DNA of 64,000 nt, taken from assembly GCF_011762195.1 (NCBI RefSeq), contig NZ_JAASQK010000001.1, forward strand, positions 124,001 through 188,000. Reading direction: 5' to 3'. Origin of the DNA: Sphingomonas oligoaromativorans. Its GTDB lineage: Bacteria; Pseudomonadota; Alphaproteobacteria; Sphingomonadales; Sphingomonadaceae. The translations under genes and the position numbers were made by a program. The first letter of the stretch is position 1; the number at the start of each line of letters is the position of its first letter. The notes under the pieces are model-generated. The model was given only the letters and a program-made list of their open reading frames with translations, made no database searches and had not been told where the DNA came from. Below, in pieces: positions 29,713 to 39,367 of the stretch.

Positions 29713-31253
29713 GCACGAAGCCTTTCGGGCGGATCGGCCGCCAGCCGTTCGGATAGGAGGTCTTCGTCGCGGACGAAATCCCGGAACGCCGCGGCATCGA
29801 GCGGCGGCGCGAAATAATAGCCCTGGAAATGGATGCAGCCATGGCGCCGCAGCCACAGATATTCGCTGCGCCGCTCGACGCCTTCGGCCACCACGCGGAT
29901 GCCGAGCCCCTTGCCCAGCGCCAGGATGGCGCGGCAGATCGCCTGGCTGTCCGCCCGCTGATCCACGTCGGTGATGAACTCGCGATCGATCTTCATCTTG
30001 TCGAAGGTCATTTTGCGCAGCGTGCTGAAGCTCGAATAGCCGGTGCCGAAATCGTCGATGGCGATGGCCACGCCCAGTTCGCGCAGATGCTGGAACAGCC
30101 GCGCGCTGTGCTGGACGTCGATCGCCGCCACCGTCTCGGTCAGCTCGATCTCGAGCGTGCCGGGGGAGAGCGAATGGCGGGTCAGCGTCCGCTCGATCAG
30201 CCGGGCGAGGTCGACGCGGCCCAGTTGCCGGCCGGAGATGTTCACCGCCACGCGCAGGCCCGGCAGCCCCTCCCGCTGCCAGTCGCGCGCTTCCCGGCAG
30301 GCGCGGTTGAGCACCCAGAGGCCGACCTCGTCCGCCAGATCCGAGGCCTCCATGATCGGCACGAACAGCGAGGGCGGGACATGGCCCTGCTCGCGATGGT
30401 TCCAGCGCAGCAGCGCCTCGGCACCGAAGACACGGCCGGCCTTCGCGTCGATCAGCGGCTGGAAATGCAGCTCCAGCTCCTTGCGGTCGATGGCGCGGCG
30501 GAGATCCTGCTCCAGCCCGTAATGCTGGCGGGCGGCCTCGACGGGATCGGCATCCTCGCCCTCGCCGGACGGGCCGATCCCTCCGATCGCGCGGGCCAGC
30601 AGGATGTCCGGCCTGATGCCGTCCTGCGGCGCGCGGGCGGTGCCGATGCGGATTTCGGGGAGAATCTCGCGATCGCCGTCGCGGATGGCATCGCCCAGCG
30701 CATAGGCCAGCGCGTCGAGCTGGGCGAGGGCGGCCTCCGCCGTCCAGCCCGCGTCGTACCAGATCGCCAGCCGCGCGCGGTCGACATGCGCGATCAGCCG
30801 ATCCTCGCCCAGCATCCGCCGCGCCCGCTCGACGATGACGGCGAAGGCCTGCCGTGCCAGCTCGGGCTCGAAGACGCTGAGCTTCCTGAAATCCGCGAGC
30901 GTCACCACGCCGAGCAGGCCGCCGGCCTCGATCTCCTGCCCGATCCGCGCGAACAGGGCCTCGCTCGTGGGAAGGTCGCTCATCGGAGGAGGCGGCTCGA
31001 TGGGGGCGGGATCATGGGCGAGGGGCGCCGCCTGCCGCGCCCGCGCCGCGCTGTGCCGCTCGACCAGAAGCACGCGGACGAAGCAGCCCGCCGCCAATAT
31101 CGCCGCGACGCCGGCCAGCCATGGGCCTCGGCCCTCCTCGCTCGCCAGCCGGGCGGACAGGGCGGACAGCAGCAGCCCCACGCCGCAGGGCAGGGTCTGC
31201 CCTGTTGCGACGCGATGCCACCTTCCGCCGGCCGATCCCGCTACCCGCGTCAC
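29709..31253 (-). CDS. Membrane EAL-domain c-di-GMP phosphodiesterase
   Basis: 514 residues: two N-terminal hydrophobic segments, then a degenerate GGDEF-like region lacking the signature, then a complete EAL domain. Active-site motifs EALLRW, VNISGRQL, ELTET, DDFGTGYSS, KMKIDREF, AEGVE and FQGYYF are all present, so hydrolysis of c-di-GMP is expected. Start uncertain: GTG 31253 has GAGGA just upstream, TTG 31265 is possible. First gene of the cassette running to the PP2C gene. Confidence 0.9.
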   Translation of the reverse strand: MTRVAGSAGGRWHRVATGQTLPCGVGLLLSALSARLASEEGRGPWLAGVAAILAAGCFVRVLLVERHSAARARQAAPLAHDPAPIEPPPPMSDLPTSEALFARIGQEIEAGGLLGVVTLADFRKLSVFEPELARQAFAVIVERARRMLGEDRLIAHVDRARLAIWYDAGWTAEAALAQLDALAYALGDAIRDGDREILPEIRIGTARAPQDGIRPDILLARAIGGIGPSGEGEDADPVEAARQHYGLEQDLRRAIDRKELELHFQPLIDAKAGRVFGAEALLRWNHREQGHVPPSLFVPIMEASDLADEVGLWVLNRACREARDWQREGLPGLRVAVNISGRQLGRVDLARLIERTLTRHSLSPGTLEIELTETVAAIDVQHSARLFQHLRELGVAIAIDDFGTGYSSFSTLRKMTFDKMKIDREFITDVDQRADSQAICRAILALGKGLGIRVVAEGVERRSEYLWLRRHGCIHFQGYYFAPPLDAAAFRDFVRDEDLLSERLAADPPERLRA

Positions 31254-31389
31254 AGATCCTCGCAATGTTGAAGACGTTCCATAGCATCGGCATCAGAAAC
31301 AAGGGGTTAAGAGAGGTATGACGTTTGGAGGAGATGCCGGCGCCTTTCCCGTCTAAGGGCATCGGCACACAGCAAGACGGAGATTGGGA

Positions 31390-31740
31390 ATGATCGTGGA
31401 GGGCGGCTGCCATTGCGGGATGGTGCGGTTCGAGGCGCGGGTCGACGGGCCGGAGGTCGAGCTGCTCGACTGCGACTGCTCGATCTGCCGGATGTCGGGC
31501 CATCTCCATCTGATCGTACCGGATACGCGCTTCCGTCTGGTCGAGGGCATGGGCGAGACGACGACCTATCGCTTCGGCACCGGCAAGGCGCGGCACATCT
31601 TCTGCAAGCAGTGCGGAATCAAGAGCTATTATCGCCCCCGCTCGCACCCGGAAGGCATCAGCATCAACTGGCACTGCCTCGATGAGGGCCATGGGCTGAC
31701 GGCGAGGATCGTCCCGTTCGATGGCGCTTACCCCGCCTGA
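31390..31740 (+). CDS. GFA/CENP-V domain zinc protein
   Basis: 116-residue member of the glutathione-dependent formaldehyde-activating (DUF636) fold. Zinc ligands are seen as GGCHCG, DCDCSIC and FCKQCGIKSYY. Most family members have no proven activity, so a formaldehyde role is not claimed. ATG 31390 is preferred to a TTG two codons upstream because GGAG lies seven bases before it. It converges on otsA, overlapping its 3' end by 13 bases. Confidence 0.88.
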   Translation: MIVEGGCHCGMVRFEARVDGPEVELLDCDCSICRMSGHLHLIVPDTRFRLVEGMGETTTYRFGTGKARHIFCKQCGIKSYYRPRSHPEGISINWHCLDEGHGLTARIVPFDGAYPA

Positions 31741-33140
31741 ACCGGGCCGCTCTCGGCCTCGGCGGCGACATCCTCGCCCAATAGCGCGTCGGTGAAGCGC
31801 CGGCGCCACCACAGCACGTCCTCGCGCTCCACCACGTCCATCAGCGCGCGCCATCGCCGGATACGCTCTTCCTTGGGCATTCCGAGCGCGGTGACGATCG
31901 CGTCGGACATCTCCTCGGCGCTGTAGGGATTGACCAGCACCGCCTCCCGCATCTGGAGCGCCGCGCCGGCGAAGCGCGAGAGGATCAGCACGCCGGGGTC
32001 TTCGGGGTCTTGCGCGGCCACATATTCCTTGGCGACGAGGTTCATGCCGTCGCGCAAGGGCGTGACCAGCCCGATCCGCGCGGCGCGATAGATGCCGGCC
32101 AGCACATGCCTCGGGAAACCCTGGTTGACGTAGCGGATCGGCACCCAGTCGATATCGGCATAGGCGCCGTTGATCCGGCCGGAGAGCCCTTCGAGCTGGA
32201 GGCGGATGCGCTGATAGGTCTCGACATCGCCGCGCGACGGCGGGGCGATCTGGAGGAGGAAGACCTCCTTGCGCTGCTCGGGATGGTCGACGAGGAACCT
32301 CTCATAGCCGTTGAAGCGCTCTTCCAGCCCCTTGGAATAATCGAGCCGGTCGACGCCGACGATCATGTCCCGCCCGTCCGCGCTGTCGCGCATCCGGCGG
32401 TAGGTGAGCCGCGCGACGGGGCTGGCGGCGGCCTCCACGAACTCGCGCGTGTCGATGCCGATCGGGCAGGCGATGGCGCGGACCTGCCGCTCGCCATAAT
32501 GGATCAGCCCGTCCTCGCCGATCGTCGCGCCCATCTCGTGGACGGCGAAATCGGTGAAGGCCTCCAGCCATTCCTCGGTGTGGAAGCCCACCACGTCATA
32601 GGCGAACATCGTCGCCACCAGCTCGATCGCATGGGGCAGCGACGAGAGCAGCCGGCGCGGCGGCCAGGGGATATGCAGGAAGAAGCCCATCCGGTTGCGG
32701 CAGCCGCGCCTGCGCAGCTCATGGCCGAGCGGGATCATGTGATAATCCTGCACCCACACCACGTCGGCGGGCTCGATCAGCGGGCGGATGGTATCGGCGA
32801 AGCGCTCGTTGACGCGCTGGTATCCGTCGGCGAAGCCGCGCTCGAACTCGGCGAGATCGATGCGATAGTGGAACAGCGGCCACAGCGTCCGGTTGGCGTA
32901 GCCGTTGTAATATTCGTCGATGTCCTGCTCTTCGAGGTCGATGGTGGCGGTGGTGACGCCCTCGCTGCGCTGGAAGTTGATCTGGCCGGTGAACTCGTCG
33001 GTCTGCTCGCCGGACCAGCCGAACCAGATGCCCCGATATTCGCGCAGCGCCGCCTGAAAGGCGACGGCGAGCCCCCCTTGCGCGCCGGACTGGCCCTTGG
33101 GCGCGGACACACGGTTGGAAATGACGATCAGACGATTCAT
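31728..33140 (-). CDS. otsA: Trehalose-6-phosphate synthase
   Basis: GT20 enzyme making trehalose 6-phosphate from UDP-glucose and glucose 6-phosphate. The 470-residue product shows [40 protein letters not shown] and [13 protein letters not shown] 33140 overlaps the GH15 stop by ATGA, so it is the last gene of otsB-GH15-otsA. Trehalose serves as an osmoprotectant and desiccation protectant. Confidence 0.97.
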   Translation of the reverse strand: MNRLIVISNRVSAPKGQSGAQGGLAVAFQAALREYRGIWFGWSGEQTDEFTGQINFQRSEGVTTATIDLEEQDIDEYYNGYANRTLWPLFHYRIDLAEFERGFADGYQRVNERFADTIRPLIEPADVVWVQDYHMIPLGHELRRRGCRNRMGFFLHIPWPPRRLLSSLPHAIELVATMFAYDVVGFHTEEWLEAFTDFAVHEMGATIGEDGLIHYGERQVRAIACPIGIDTREFVEAAASPVARLTYRRMRDSADGRDMIVGVDRLDYSKGLEERFNGYERFLVDHPEQRKEVFLLQIAPPSRGDVETYQRIRLQLEGLSGRINGAYADIDWVPIRYVNQGFPRHVLAGIYRAARIGLVTPLRDGMNLVAKEYVAAQDPEDPGVLILSRFAGAALQMREAVLVNPYSAEEMSDAIVTALGMPKEERIRRWRALMDVVEREDVLWWRRRFTDALLGEDVAAEAESGPVQAG

Positions 33141-34933
33141 CGGATGGCGGCCCAGGGCTTGGATAGGAGAACGGCGCAATTAATCATGCCCACCAGCGAA
33201 TAGGTCTGCGGATAGTTTCCCCACAGTTCGCCGGTGGCGGGGTCGATATCTTCGGAGAGCAGGCCGGCGGCGGTGCGGCGGAGCAGCATCTCCTCGAACA
33301 GGCGGCGGGCATCCTCGGTGCGGCCGGTCTGATAGAGCGCCTCGATCAGCCAGAAGGTGCAGACGTTGAAGGCCGATTTGGGCAGGCCGAAATCATCCTC
33401 GCTGTCATAGCGCAGCATGTCGGTGCCGCGCCGCAGACCCGTCTCCAGCGCGTAGAGCGTCGCGCGGTAGCGGCGATCCTGCGGCGAAAGGAAGCGCAGG
33501 TCCAGCAACTGGATCAGGCTGGCGTCGAGATTGTCGCCGTCGAAGGTGGCGGAGAGGCGCTGCGTATCCGTCCGCCACGCCATGTCGACGACGGTGGCGT
33601 GGATCTTGTCGGCGCGATCCTGCCAGAAGTTCGCGCGGTCGGGCAGGCCCAGGCGGTGGGCGGCATTGGCCAGCCGATCGCACGCCGCCCAGCACATCGC
33701 CGCCGAATAGGTATGGACCGACTGCCGCGTGCGCAGTTCCCACAGGCCGGCGTCGGGCTTGTCATGCACCTCCCAGGCGAGGTCTCCGATCGCCTCCAGC
33801 GCGGTGAAGTCCTCGACGCCCGCCATGCGGAACAGCCGATGGTCGAAGAAGGCCTGCACGTTGCACAGCACGATCTGGCCGTAGGCGTCGTGCTGGACCT
33901 GCTCATAGGCCTGGTTGCCGACCCGCACCGGCCCTTGTCCGCGATAGCCGGCGAGGCCTTGCTCGATCCGCTCCTCCAGCTTGGCCTCGCCCAGCACGCC
34001 GTAGAGCGGCTGGATATGCCCGCCTCGCGCGCCCTCGACGATGTTGCGCAGATAGGTGAGATAGCTTTCCAGCACGTCCAGCGCGCCGAGCCGGTTGAGC
34101 GCCTGCACGGTGTAATAGGCGTCCCTGATCCAGCAGTAGCGATAATCCCAGTTGCGCCCCGAATCCTCATGCTCGGGGATCGAGGTGGTGAGCGCCGCGA
34201 CGATCGCGCCCGTCTCCTCATGCTGGCAGAGCTTGAGCGTGATCGCCGAGCGGATCACCACGTCCTGCCACTCGAACGGCGTCGCGAGCCCGCGCACCCA
34301 CGCCTGCCATTCCACGGTCGTGTCATGGAGCATCCGCTCGATGGCGGGGGCGAGGCCGGTCGAGAAGCTCTCGTCGGGGCCGAGGAAGAAATAGAGCGGA
34401 TGCTCGACCCGGAAGACGCGTTCCTCGACGATATAGCCGATCGGCGCGTTGGTGGAGAGGCGCACCGCCTCGCGATCGAGGATGTAGCGGACGTGATGCG
34501 ATCCGGCGGTGTGCTCGACGTCGCTGTTGCCCCATCCGCGTGTCGGGCGCAGCCGCACCCGGATGCGCGGGCTGCCCGATACCGGGCGGACGACGCGCAC
34601 GAACGCCACCGGACGATAGATGCGTTCATTGCTGGTGAAGCGCGGGCAGAAATCGATGATCTCCACCGCATTGCCCTGCTCGTCCTCATGGCGGGTGACG
34701 AGGATGGGGGTGTTGCGCAGATAGGCCTGATCGCTCTTCACGCAGCCTTCGAGGTCGATCGCCCAGACGCCCTTGGCGTCCGCGTCGCCGGCCTCCGTGC
34801 CCGAGAGCAGCGAGGAGAAGACGGGTTCCCCGTCCACGCGCGGCAGGCAGGCCCAGACCAGCCGTCCGGCGCGATCCACCAGCCCGGAGACCTGGCAATT
34901 GCCGATCGGCCAGAGATCGAGATTGGTCGTCAT
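33137..34933 (-). CDS. GH15 family glycoside hydrolase (glucoamylase/trehalase-like)
   Basis: 598-residue (alpha/alpha)6-barrel hydrolase of family GH15, with an N-terminal beta-sandwich (NLDLWPIGNCQVSGLVDRAGRL) and the conserved GRNWDYRYCWIRDAYYTVQALNR motif of the catalytic barrel. It is cytoplasmic, with no signal peptide. It is embedded by ATGA overlaps on both sides between otsB and otsA. This suggests it acts on trehalose or a related glucoside and may balance the pool; substrate unproven. Confidence 0.9.
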   Translation of the reverse strand: MTTNLDLWPIGNCQVSGLVDRAGRLVWACLPRVDGEPVFSSLLSGTEAGDADAKGVWAIDLEGCVKSDQAYLRNTPILVTRHEDEQGNAVEIIDFCPRFTSNERIYRPVAFVRVVRPVSGSPRIRVRLRPTRGWGNSDVEHTAGSHHVRYILDREAVRLSTNAPIGYIVEERVFRVEHPLYFFLGPDESFSTGLAPAIERMLHDTTVEWQAWVRGLATPFEWQDVVIRSAITLKLCQHEETGAIVAALTTSIPEHEDSGRNWDYRYCWIRDAYYTVQALNRLGALDVLESYLTYLRNIVEGARGGHIQPLYGVLGEAKLEERIEQGLAGYRGQGPVRVGNQAYEQVQHDAYGQIVLCNVQAFFDHRLFRMAGVEDFTALEAIGDLAWEVHDKPDAGLWELRTRQSVHTYSAAMCWAACDRLANAAHRLGLPDRANFWQDRADKIHATVVDMAWRTDTQRLSATFDGDNLDASLIQLLDLRFLSPQDRRYRATLYALETGLRRGTDMLRYDSEDDFGLPKSAFNVCTFWLIEALYQTGRTEDARRLFEEMLLRRTAAGLLSEDIDPATGELWGNYPQTYSLVGMINCAVLLSKPWAAIR

Positions 34934-35733
34934 GGGGAACCTTCCGGTGATGGATGGGCCAAAGATGCGTCGGCGACGCGGCCGAGCCAGTCATGCACGG
35001 CCGCGACGTCGGTGAGACGGTAGCGGGCCGCGGTCTGCCGCTCCCCGCAGCCGCCGACCAGTATGCCTGCGCCGCCGAGTGCGTCTGCCGCGACGAAGCC
35101 GGCCTCGTCGGTCAGGTCGTCGCCGAGGAAGAGGGGGCGGCTGCCCGCCATCGGCGGCTCGGCGAGGAAGCGGCGCACAGCATCGCCCTTGTCGGCGCCC
35201 GCGACGCGCAGCTCGCACACCATCTTGCCGTGCTGGAGCGAGAAGCCCTGTTCGTGCGCCACCCGCTCGGCCAGCGCGATCGCGGCGGGAGCGATGTCGG
35301 GCGCCTGCCGGTAATGGAGCGCCACGCCGAACGGCTTGTCCTCCACGACGATGCCGGAATGCGCGTCCGCGAGGCGGCGGAAGGCGTCGATCGCGGCGGC
35401 GACCGCTCCGGGCGGGGCGGGGGCTTCGCGCCGGCCGTCGGTCCAGCGCAGTTCGAGGCCGTGGCTGCCGGCGATGGCGAAGGGCGGCGCGCTCTCCCCG
35501 GCATGGAGATAGGCGACGATCTCGTCCGCCGGGCGACCGCTCACCACCGCGAGCCGTCCCTCCAGCCGCCGCGCCAGTGCCGCGATCAGCGCGCGCAGCG
35601 AGGCGGGGACGACCACCGCATCGTGCCGATCCGCGATGTTCACCAAAGTACCATCGAAATCGAGAAAGAGGCTGATCCGTCCTTCGGCCAGATGGGCGGG
35701 GACGGGGAGCAGTGAGGAGACGGATTCGGGCAT
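34930..35733 (-). CDS. otsB: Trehalose-6-phosphate phosphatase
   Basis: HAD-superfamily phosphatase of 267 residues releasing trehalose. Motif I is LFLDFDGTLVNIA, motif II VVSGRP, and motifs III-IV include KPFGVALHYR and PLFLGDDLTDEAGF. It is the first gene of the trehalose operon and overlaps the GH15 start by ATGA. Confidence 0.96.
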   Translation of the reverse strand: MPESVSSLLPVPAHLAEGRISLFLDFDGTLVNIADRHDAVVVPASLRALIAALARRLEGRLAVVSGRPADEIVAYLHAGESAPPFAIAGSHGLELRWTDGRREAPAPPGAVAAAIDAFRRLADAHSGIVVEDKPFGVALHYRQAPDIAPAAIALAERVAHEQGFSLQHGKMVCELRVAGADKGDAVRRFLAEPPMAGSRPLFLGDDLTDEAGFVAADALGGAGILVGGCGERQTAARYRLTDVAAVHDWLGRVADASLAHPSPEGSP

Positions 35734-35887
35734 CGGGTTCCGGCAAGGTGAGCGTCGCTAATGAGCAAACGCAGCACGGCAGGATCGTTCCGCAGCCGGA
35801 CAGTTTTTTTCTGGTTCCCGCCCCGGCGGACGCGCGCCGATCCGCTTTTCGATCGGGCACAAAGACCGTAGGGTTGCGCTCAACAGG

Positions 35888-37504
35888 ATGAAGAGGAAGA
35901 CAGGGGTGGCGACGAATACGGTCGAAATCGAGGAGGGCGCCTCCATCGGGGCGGCGCGTGCGCGTCTGGTGATCGCGGCCTCCTCGGTCGGCACCATCTT
36001 CGAATGGTATGATTTCTTCATCTACGGCACGCTTGCGCCGATCATCGGCCGGCTGTTCTTCCCGGCGGGGAACGAGACGGCGCAGTTCCTGCTGGCGCTG
36101 GCCTCGTTCGGGGTGGGTTTCGGCGTGCGGCCGATCGGCGCGGCGCTGTTCGGCTATCTGGGCGACCGGCTGGGCCGCAAATATACCTTCCTCGTGACGG
36201 TCGCGGTGATGGGCCTTGCCACGGCCGGCGTCGGCCTCGTGCCGAGCTATGCGCAGATCGGCATCGCCGCGCCCGCGATCCTGATCGCGCTGCGCGTCGC
36301 GCAGGGGCTGGCGCTGGGCGGCGAATATGGTGGTGCTACCATCTATGTCGCGGAGCACGCACCCCGCAACAAGCGCGGCTTCTATACCAGCTTCATCCAG
36401 GCGAGCGTGATCGGCGGCTTCCTGCTGAGCCTGATCGTCGTGCTCTCCTCGCAGGCGAGCGTGACGCGCGAGGCGTGGGACGCGTGGGGCTGGCGCATTC
36501 CCTTCCTCTTCTCGCTGCTGCTGCTGGTCGTGTCCCTGTGGATGCGGCTGCGCCTCCACGAGAGCCCGGTGTTCCAGGCGATGAAGGCGGCCGGGCGTGT
36601 CTCCGGCAACCCGCTGAAGGAGAGCTTTTCCAGCCTCGCCAATTTCAAGCTCATCATCGTCACCATGCTGGGCATCGCCGCGGGCCTGACGGTGATCTGG
36701 TACACGGCGCAGTTCGGCGCGCTCTATTTCCTCCAGAACGCACAGCGCCTCGAAGATATGTGGACGCGCATCCTGATCGGCATCGGCGCGGTCATCAGCC
36801 TCGGCTGGTTCATCCTGTTCGGCACGCTGAGCGACCGGATCGGCCGCAAGCCGTCGATCGTGCTGGGCTATGGGCTGACGCTGATCCTGCTTTTCCCGCT
36901 GTTCCACGCGCTGGCCTCCGCGGCGAACCCCGGCATGGCGGAGGCGGCGCGGCGCGCTCCGGTGATCGTTTCCGGCCCGCATTGCGCCTACAACCCCTTC
37001 GCCTCGGGCACGCAGCGCGACGAGTGCGGCCAGATCCTCGATCATCTGGCGAGCAAGGGCGTGATCTACACCAAGATGCGCACCCCCGGCATCGCGCTGG
37101 TGGTCGGCGGCAGGCCGGTGGCGGACCGGTCTCCGGTGGGCATCGACAAGGCGCTGACCGCCGCCGGCTGGTCGGTCGAGAAGGTGAAGCCCACGATCGG
37201 CGGCGCGGTGGTGATCGTGCTGGTGGTGGCGGCGCTCGGCATGTTGTCGGGCATGACATACGGGCCGGTGGCGGCCCTGCTGGCGGAACTGTTCCCGGCG
37301 CGCATCCGCTATAGCTCGATGTCGATCCCCTATCATGTCGGCACCGGCTATTTCGGCGGATTCCTGCCGTTCATCAGCCAGTATATCGTCGCGCGGTCGG
37401 GCAATCCCTTCGCCGGCCTCTGGTATACCTTCGCGGTGGTGGCGATGGCGCTGATCGTGACGATCTTCTGGGTGCCCGAGACGGTGGGCGCCGATCTCGA
37501 CTAG
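35888..37504 (+). CDS. MFS transporter of the metabolite:H+ symporter (MHS) family
   Basis: 538-residue, twelve-helix inner-membrane symporter. MHS hallmarks are SVGTIFEWYDFFIYGTLA at helix 1, GYLGDRLGRKYT between helices 2 and 3, RVAQGLALGGEYGGATIYVAEHAP and LSDRIGRKP. An extra loop of about 90 residues (345-437, with Cys366 and Cys380) lies between late helices, facing the periplasm by prediction. The substrate is unknown; relatives carry dicarboxylates, proline/betaine or shikimate. It stands alone between otsB and alr. Confidence 0.9.
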   Translation: MKRKTGVATNTVEIEEGASIGAARARLVIAASSVGTIFEWYDFFIYGTLAPIIGRLFFPAGNETAQFLLALASFGVGFGVRPIGAALFGYLGDRLGRKYTFLVTVAVMGLATAGVGLVPSYAQIGIAAPAILIALRVAQGLALGGEYGGATIYVAEHAPRNKRGFYTSFIQASVIGGFLLSLIVVLSSQASVTREAWDAWGWRIPFLFSLLLLVVSLWMRLRLHESPVFQAMKAAGRVSGNPLKESFSSLANFKLIIVTMLGIAAGLTVIWYTAQFGALYFLQNAQRLEDMWTRILIGIGAVISLGWFILFGTLSDRIGRKPSIVLGYGLTLILLFPLFHALASAANPGMAEAARRAPVIVSGPHCAYNPFASGTQRDECGQILDHLASKGVIYTKMRTPGIALVVGGRPVADRSPVGIDKALTAAGWSVEKVKPTIGGAVVIVLVVAALGMLSGMTYGPVAALLAELFPARIRYSSMSIPYHVGTGYFGGFLPFISQYIVARSGNPFAGLWYTFAVVAMALIVTIFWVPETVGADLD

Positions 37505-37532
37505 CCGCTCCGCCCCCGCTATCGCCGCCTGC

Positions 37533-38573
37533 GTGTCTGATCCCGCTCTTCCCGCCCTGCGCCTGACCGCCGATGGCGATGCGCTCGCCGCCAACTGGCG
37601 CTGGCTCCGCCGACAGGGCGGGGCGGCCGCCTGTGGCGCTGCCGTCAAGGCCGACGGCTATGGCCTCGGCGCGCGCGAGGCGGTCGCCCGGCTGGCACGC
37701 GAGGGCTGCCGCGACTTCTTCGTGTCGAGCTGGGCCGAGGCGGTGAAGCTCGGGCGGATGCCCGAAGGCGCGACGCTGTCCGTCCTCCACGGCGTGCGCG
37801 AGGCGGACATGGCGCCTGCGCGCGCCGGTTTCGCGCGCCCGGTGCTGAACTCGCCCGAGCAGGTCGCGCGGTGGAAGGCGGCGGGCGGCGGGCCGTGCGA
37901 CGTGATGATCGACACGGGCATGAACCGGCTCGGCCTCGGCCCCGATCAGATCGGGCTGCTGGACGGCCTCGCCATCGAGACGGCGATGAGCCATCTCGCC
38001 TGCGCCGACGAGCCGGGTCATCCGCTCAACGAAGCCCAGCGCGCCCGCTTCGCCGAGGTGGCGACCGGGGTGCCGGCGCGGCGGCTGAGCCTCGCCAATT
38101 CGGCGGGCATCTGCATGGGGCCTGATTATGGCTTCGATCTCACGCGCCCTGGCCTCGCCCTCTATGGCGGCGTGCCGCGCGTCGAGGCGGAGGGGCATAT
38201 CCGCCCCGTCGCGCTGGTCGAGGCCGAGCTGATCCAGCTCCGCACCGTGCCCACCGGCGAGACGGTGGGCTATGGCGCGACCTGGACGGCGCCTCGTGAC
38301 AGCCGCATCGCGATCCTCAACATCGGCTATGCCGACGGCTATCTGCGTGGTTTCTCCAATGTCGGGCGGGTGCGCGCGGGCGATGCCTGGCTGCCGGTCG
38401 TCGGGCGCGTCTCCATGGACCTTCTGGCGGTCGACGCGACCGGCCATGACGTGGGCGAGGGGGACTGGCTCGCGCTCGATCCCGACCTTCCCGACGCGGC
38501 CCGCCGCTCGGGCCTGTCGCAATATGAGTTGCTGACAGGCCTCGGCCGCCGCTATCAGCGCCGGTGGACATGA
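37533..38573 (+). CDS. alr: Alanine racemase
   Basis: PLP enzyme giving D-alanine for peptidoglycan. The 346-residue product has the PLP lysine Lys39 in AVKADGYGLG and the catalytic tyrosine Tyr247 in VGYGATW. Other marks are MIDTGMNRLG, MSHLACAD and GRVSMDLLAVD. It starts at GTG 37533, 29 bases after the MFS gene, and overlaps mlaE by ATGA. Confidence 0.95.
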   Translation: MSDPALPALRLTADGDALAANWRWLRRQGGAAACGAAVKADGYGLGAREAVARLAREGCRDFFVSSWAEAVKLGRMPEGATLSVLHGVREADMAPARAGFARPVLNSPEQVARWKAAGGGPCDVMIDTGMNRLGLGPDQIGLLDGLAIETAMSHLACADEPGHPLNEAQRARFAEVATGVPARRLSLANSAGICMGPDYGFDLTRPGLALYGGVPRVEAEGHIRPVALVEAELIQLRTVPTGETVGYGATWTAPRDSRIAILNIGYADGYLRGFSNVGRVRAGDAWLPVVGRVSMDLLAVDATGHDVGEGDWLALDPDLPDAARRSGLSQYELLTGLGRRYQRRWT

Positions 38574-39367
38574 TAAAAGCCATCCCCGCTTTCCCCCTTC
38601 TTGCCTTCGCCGCGATCGGGCGCCTCGTCGTGGGGCTGCTCGCGATGGTCGGCCGGGTGACGAAGTTCGCGCTCACCACGATCGTGCGCGCGGTGACGCC
38701 GCCTTATTATCCGGCGCGCCTGTTCGCGCAGATCATGGAGATCGGCTGGTTCTCGCTCCCCGTCGTGGGGCTGACCGCGATCTTCACGGGATCGGCGCTG
38801 GCGCAGCAGATCTACACCGGCGGATCGCGCTTCAACGCGTCGTCCACCGTGCCCGCCATCGTGGTGTTCGGCATGGTGCGCGAGCTGGGGCCGGTGCTCG
38901 TCGGCCTGATGGTCGCCGGCCGCGTCGCCTCGGCGATGGCGGCGGAGCTGGGCACGATGCGCGTCACCGAGCAGCTCGACGCGCTCGCGACGCTGCGGAC
39001 GGACAGCTATCGCTACCTGATCGCGCCGCGCCTCGTGGCGGCGGTGCTGGCGCTGCCGGTGATGGTGCTGATCGCCAATTCGATCGGCATCATGGGCGGC
39101 TATCTGCTGTCGATCTACAAGCTGGGCTTCAACCCGGCCTCCTATCTCGCCACCACGCGCCAGTTCCTGGAGTGGGACGATATACGCATGGCGGTCGTGA
39201 AGGCCGCCGTGTTCGGCTTCATCATCGCGCTGATGGGCTGCTATAACGGCCTGCACACGCGCGGCGGCGCCGCGGGCGTGGGCAAGGCGACCACCGATGC
39301 GGTGGTATCGTCCTTCGTGCTGATCCTGTTCTCGGATCTGGTCATCACCATCGTGGCGTTCGGCTGA
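38570..39367 (+). CDS. mlaE: MlaE-family ABC permease (phospholipid transport)
   Basis: 265-residue inner-membrane permease of the Mla phospholipid transporter. About five hydrophobic helices are seen, with the family motifs FTGSALAQQIYTG, RELGPVLVGLMVAGRVASAMAAELGTMRVTEQLDAL and PRLVAAVLALPVM. ATG 38570 overlaps the alr stop, and its own stop overlaps mlaF by TGATG. No MCE-domain (mlaD) gene follows. Confidence 0.94.
   Translation: MIKAIPAFPLLAFAAIGRLVVGLLAMVGRVTKFALTTIVRAVTPPYYPARLFAQIMEIGWFSLPVVGLTAIFTGSALAQQIYTGGSRFNASSTVPAIVVFGMVRELGPVLVGLMVAGRVASAMAAELGTMRVTEQLDALATLRTDSYRYLIAPRLVAAVLALPVMVLIANSIGIMGGYLLSIYKLGFNPASYLATTRQFLEWDDIRMAVVKAAVFGFIIALMGCYNGLHTRGGAAGVGKATTDAVVSSFVLILFSDLVITIVAFG

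Noticed and set aside
25393..31253. A complete type VI secretion locus
   Set aside because: Only regulatory proteins are present; no tssB, tssC, hcp, vgrG, clpV or tssM is in the window.
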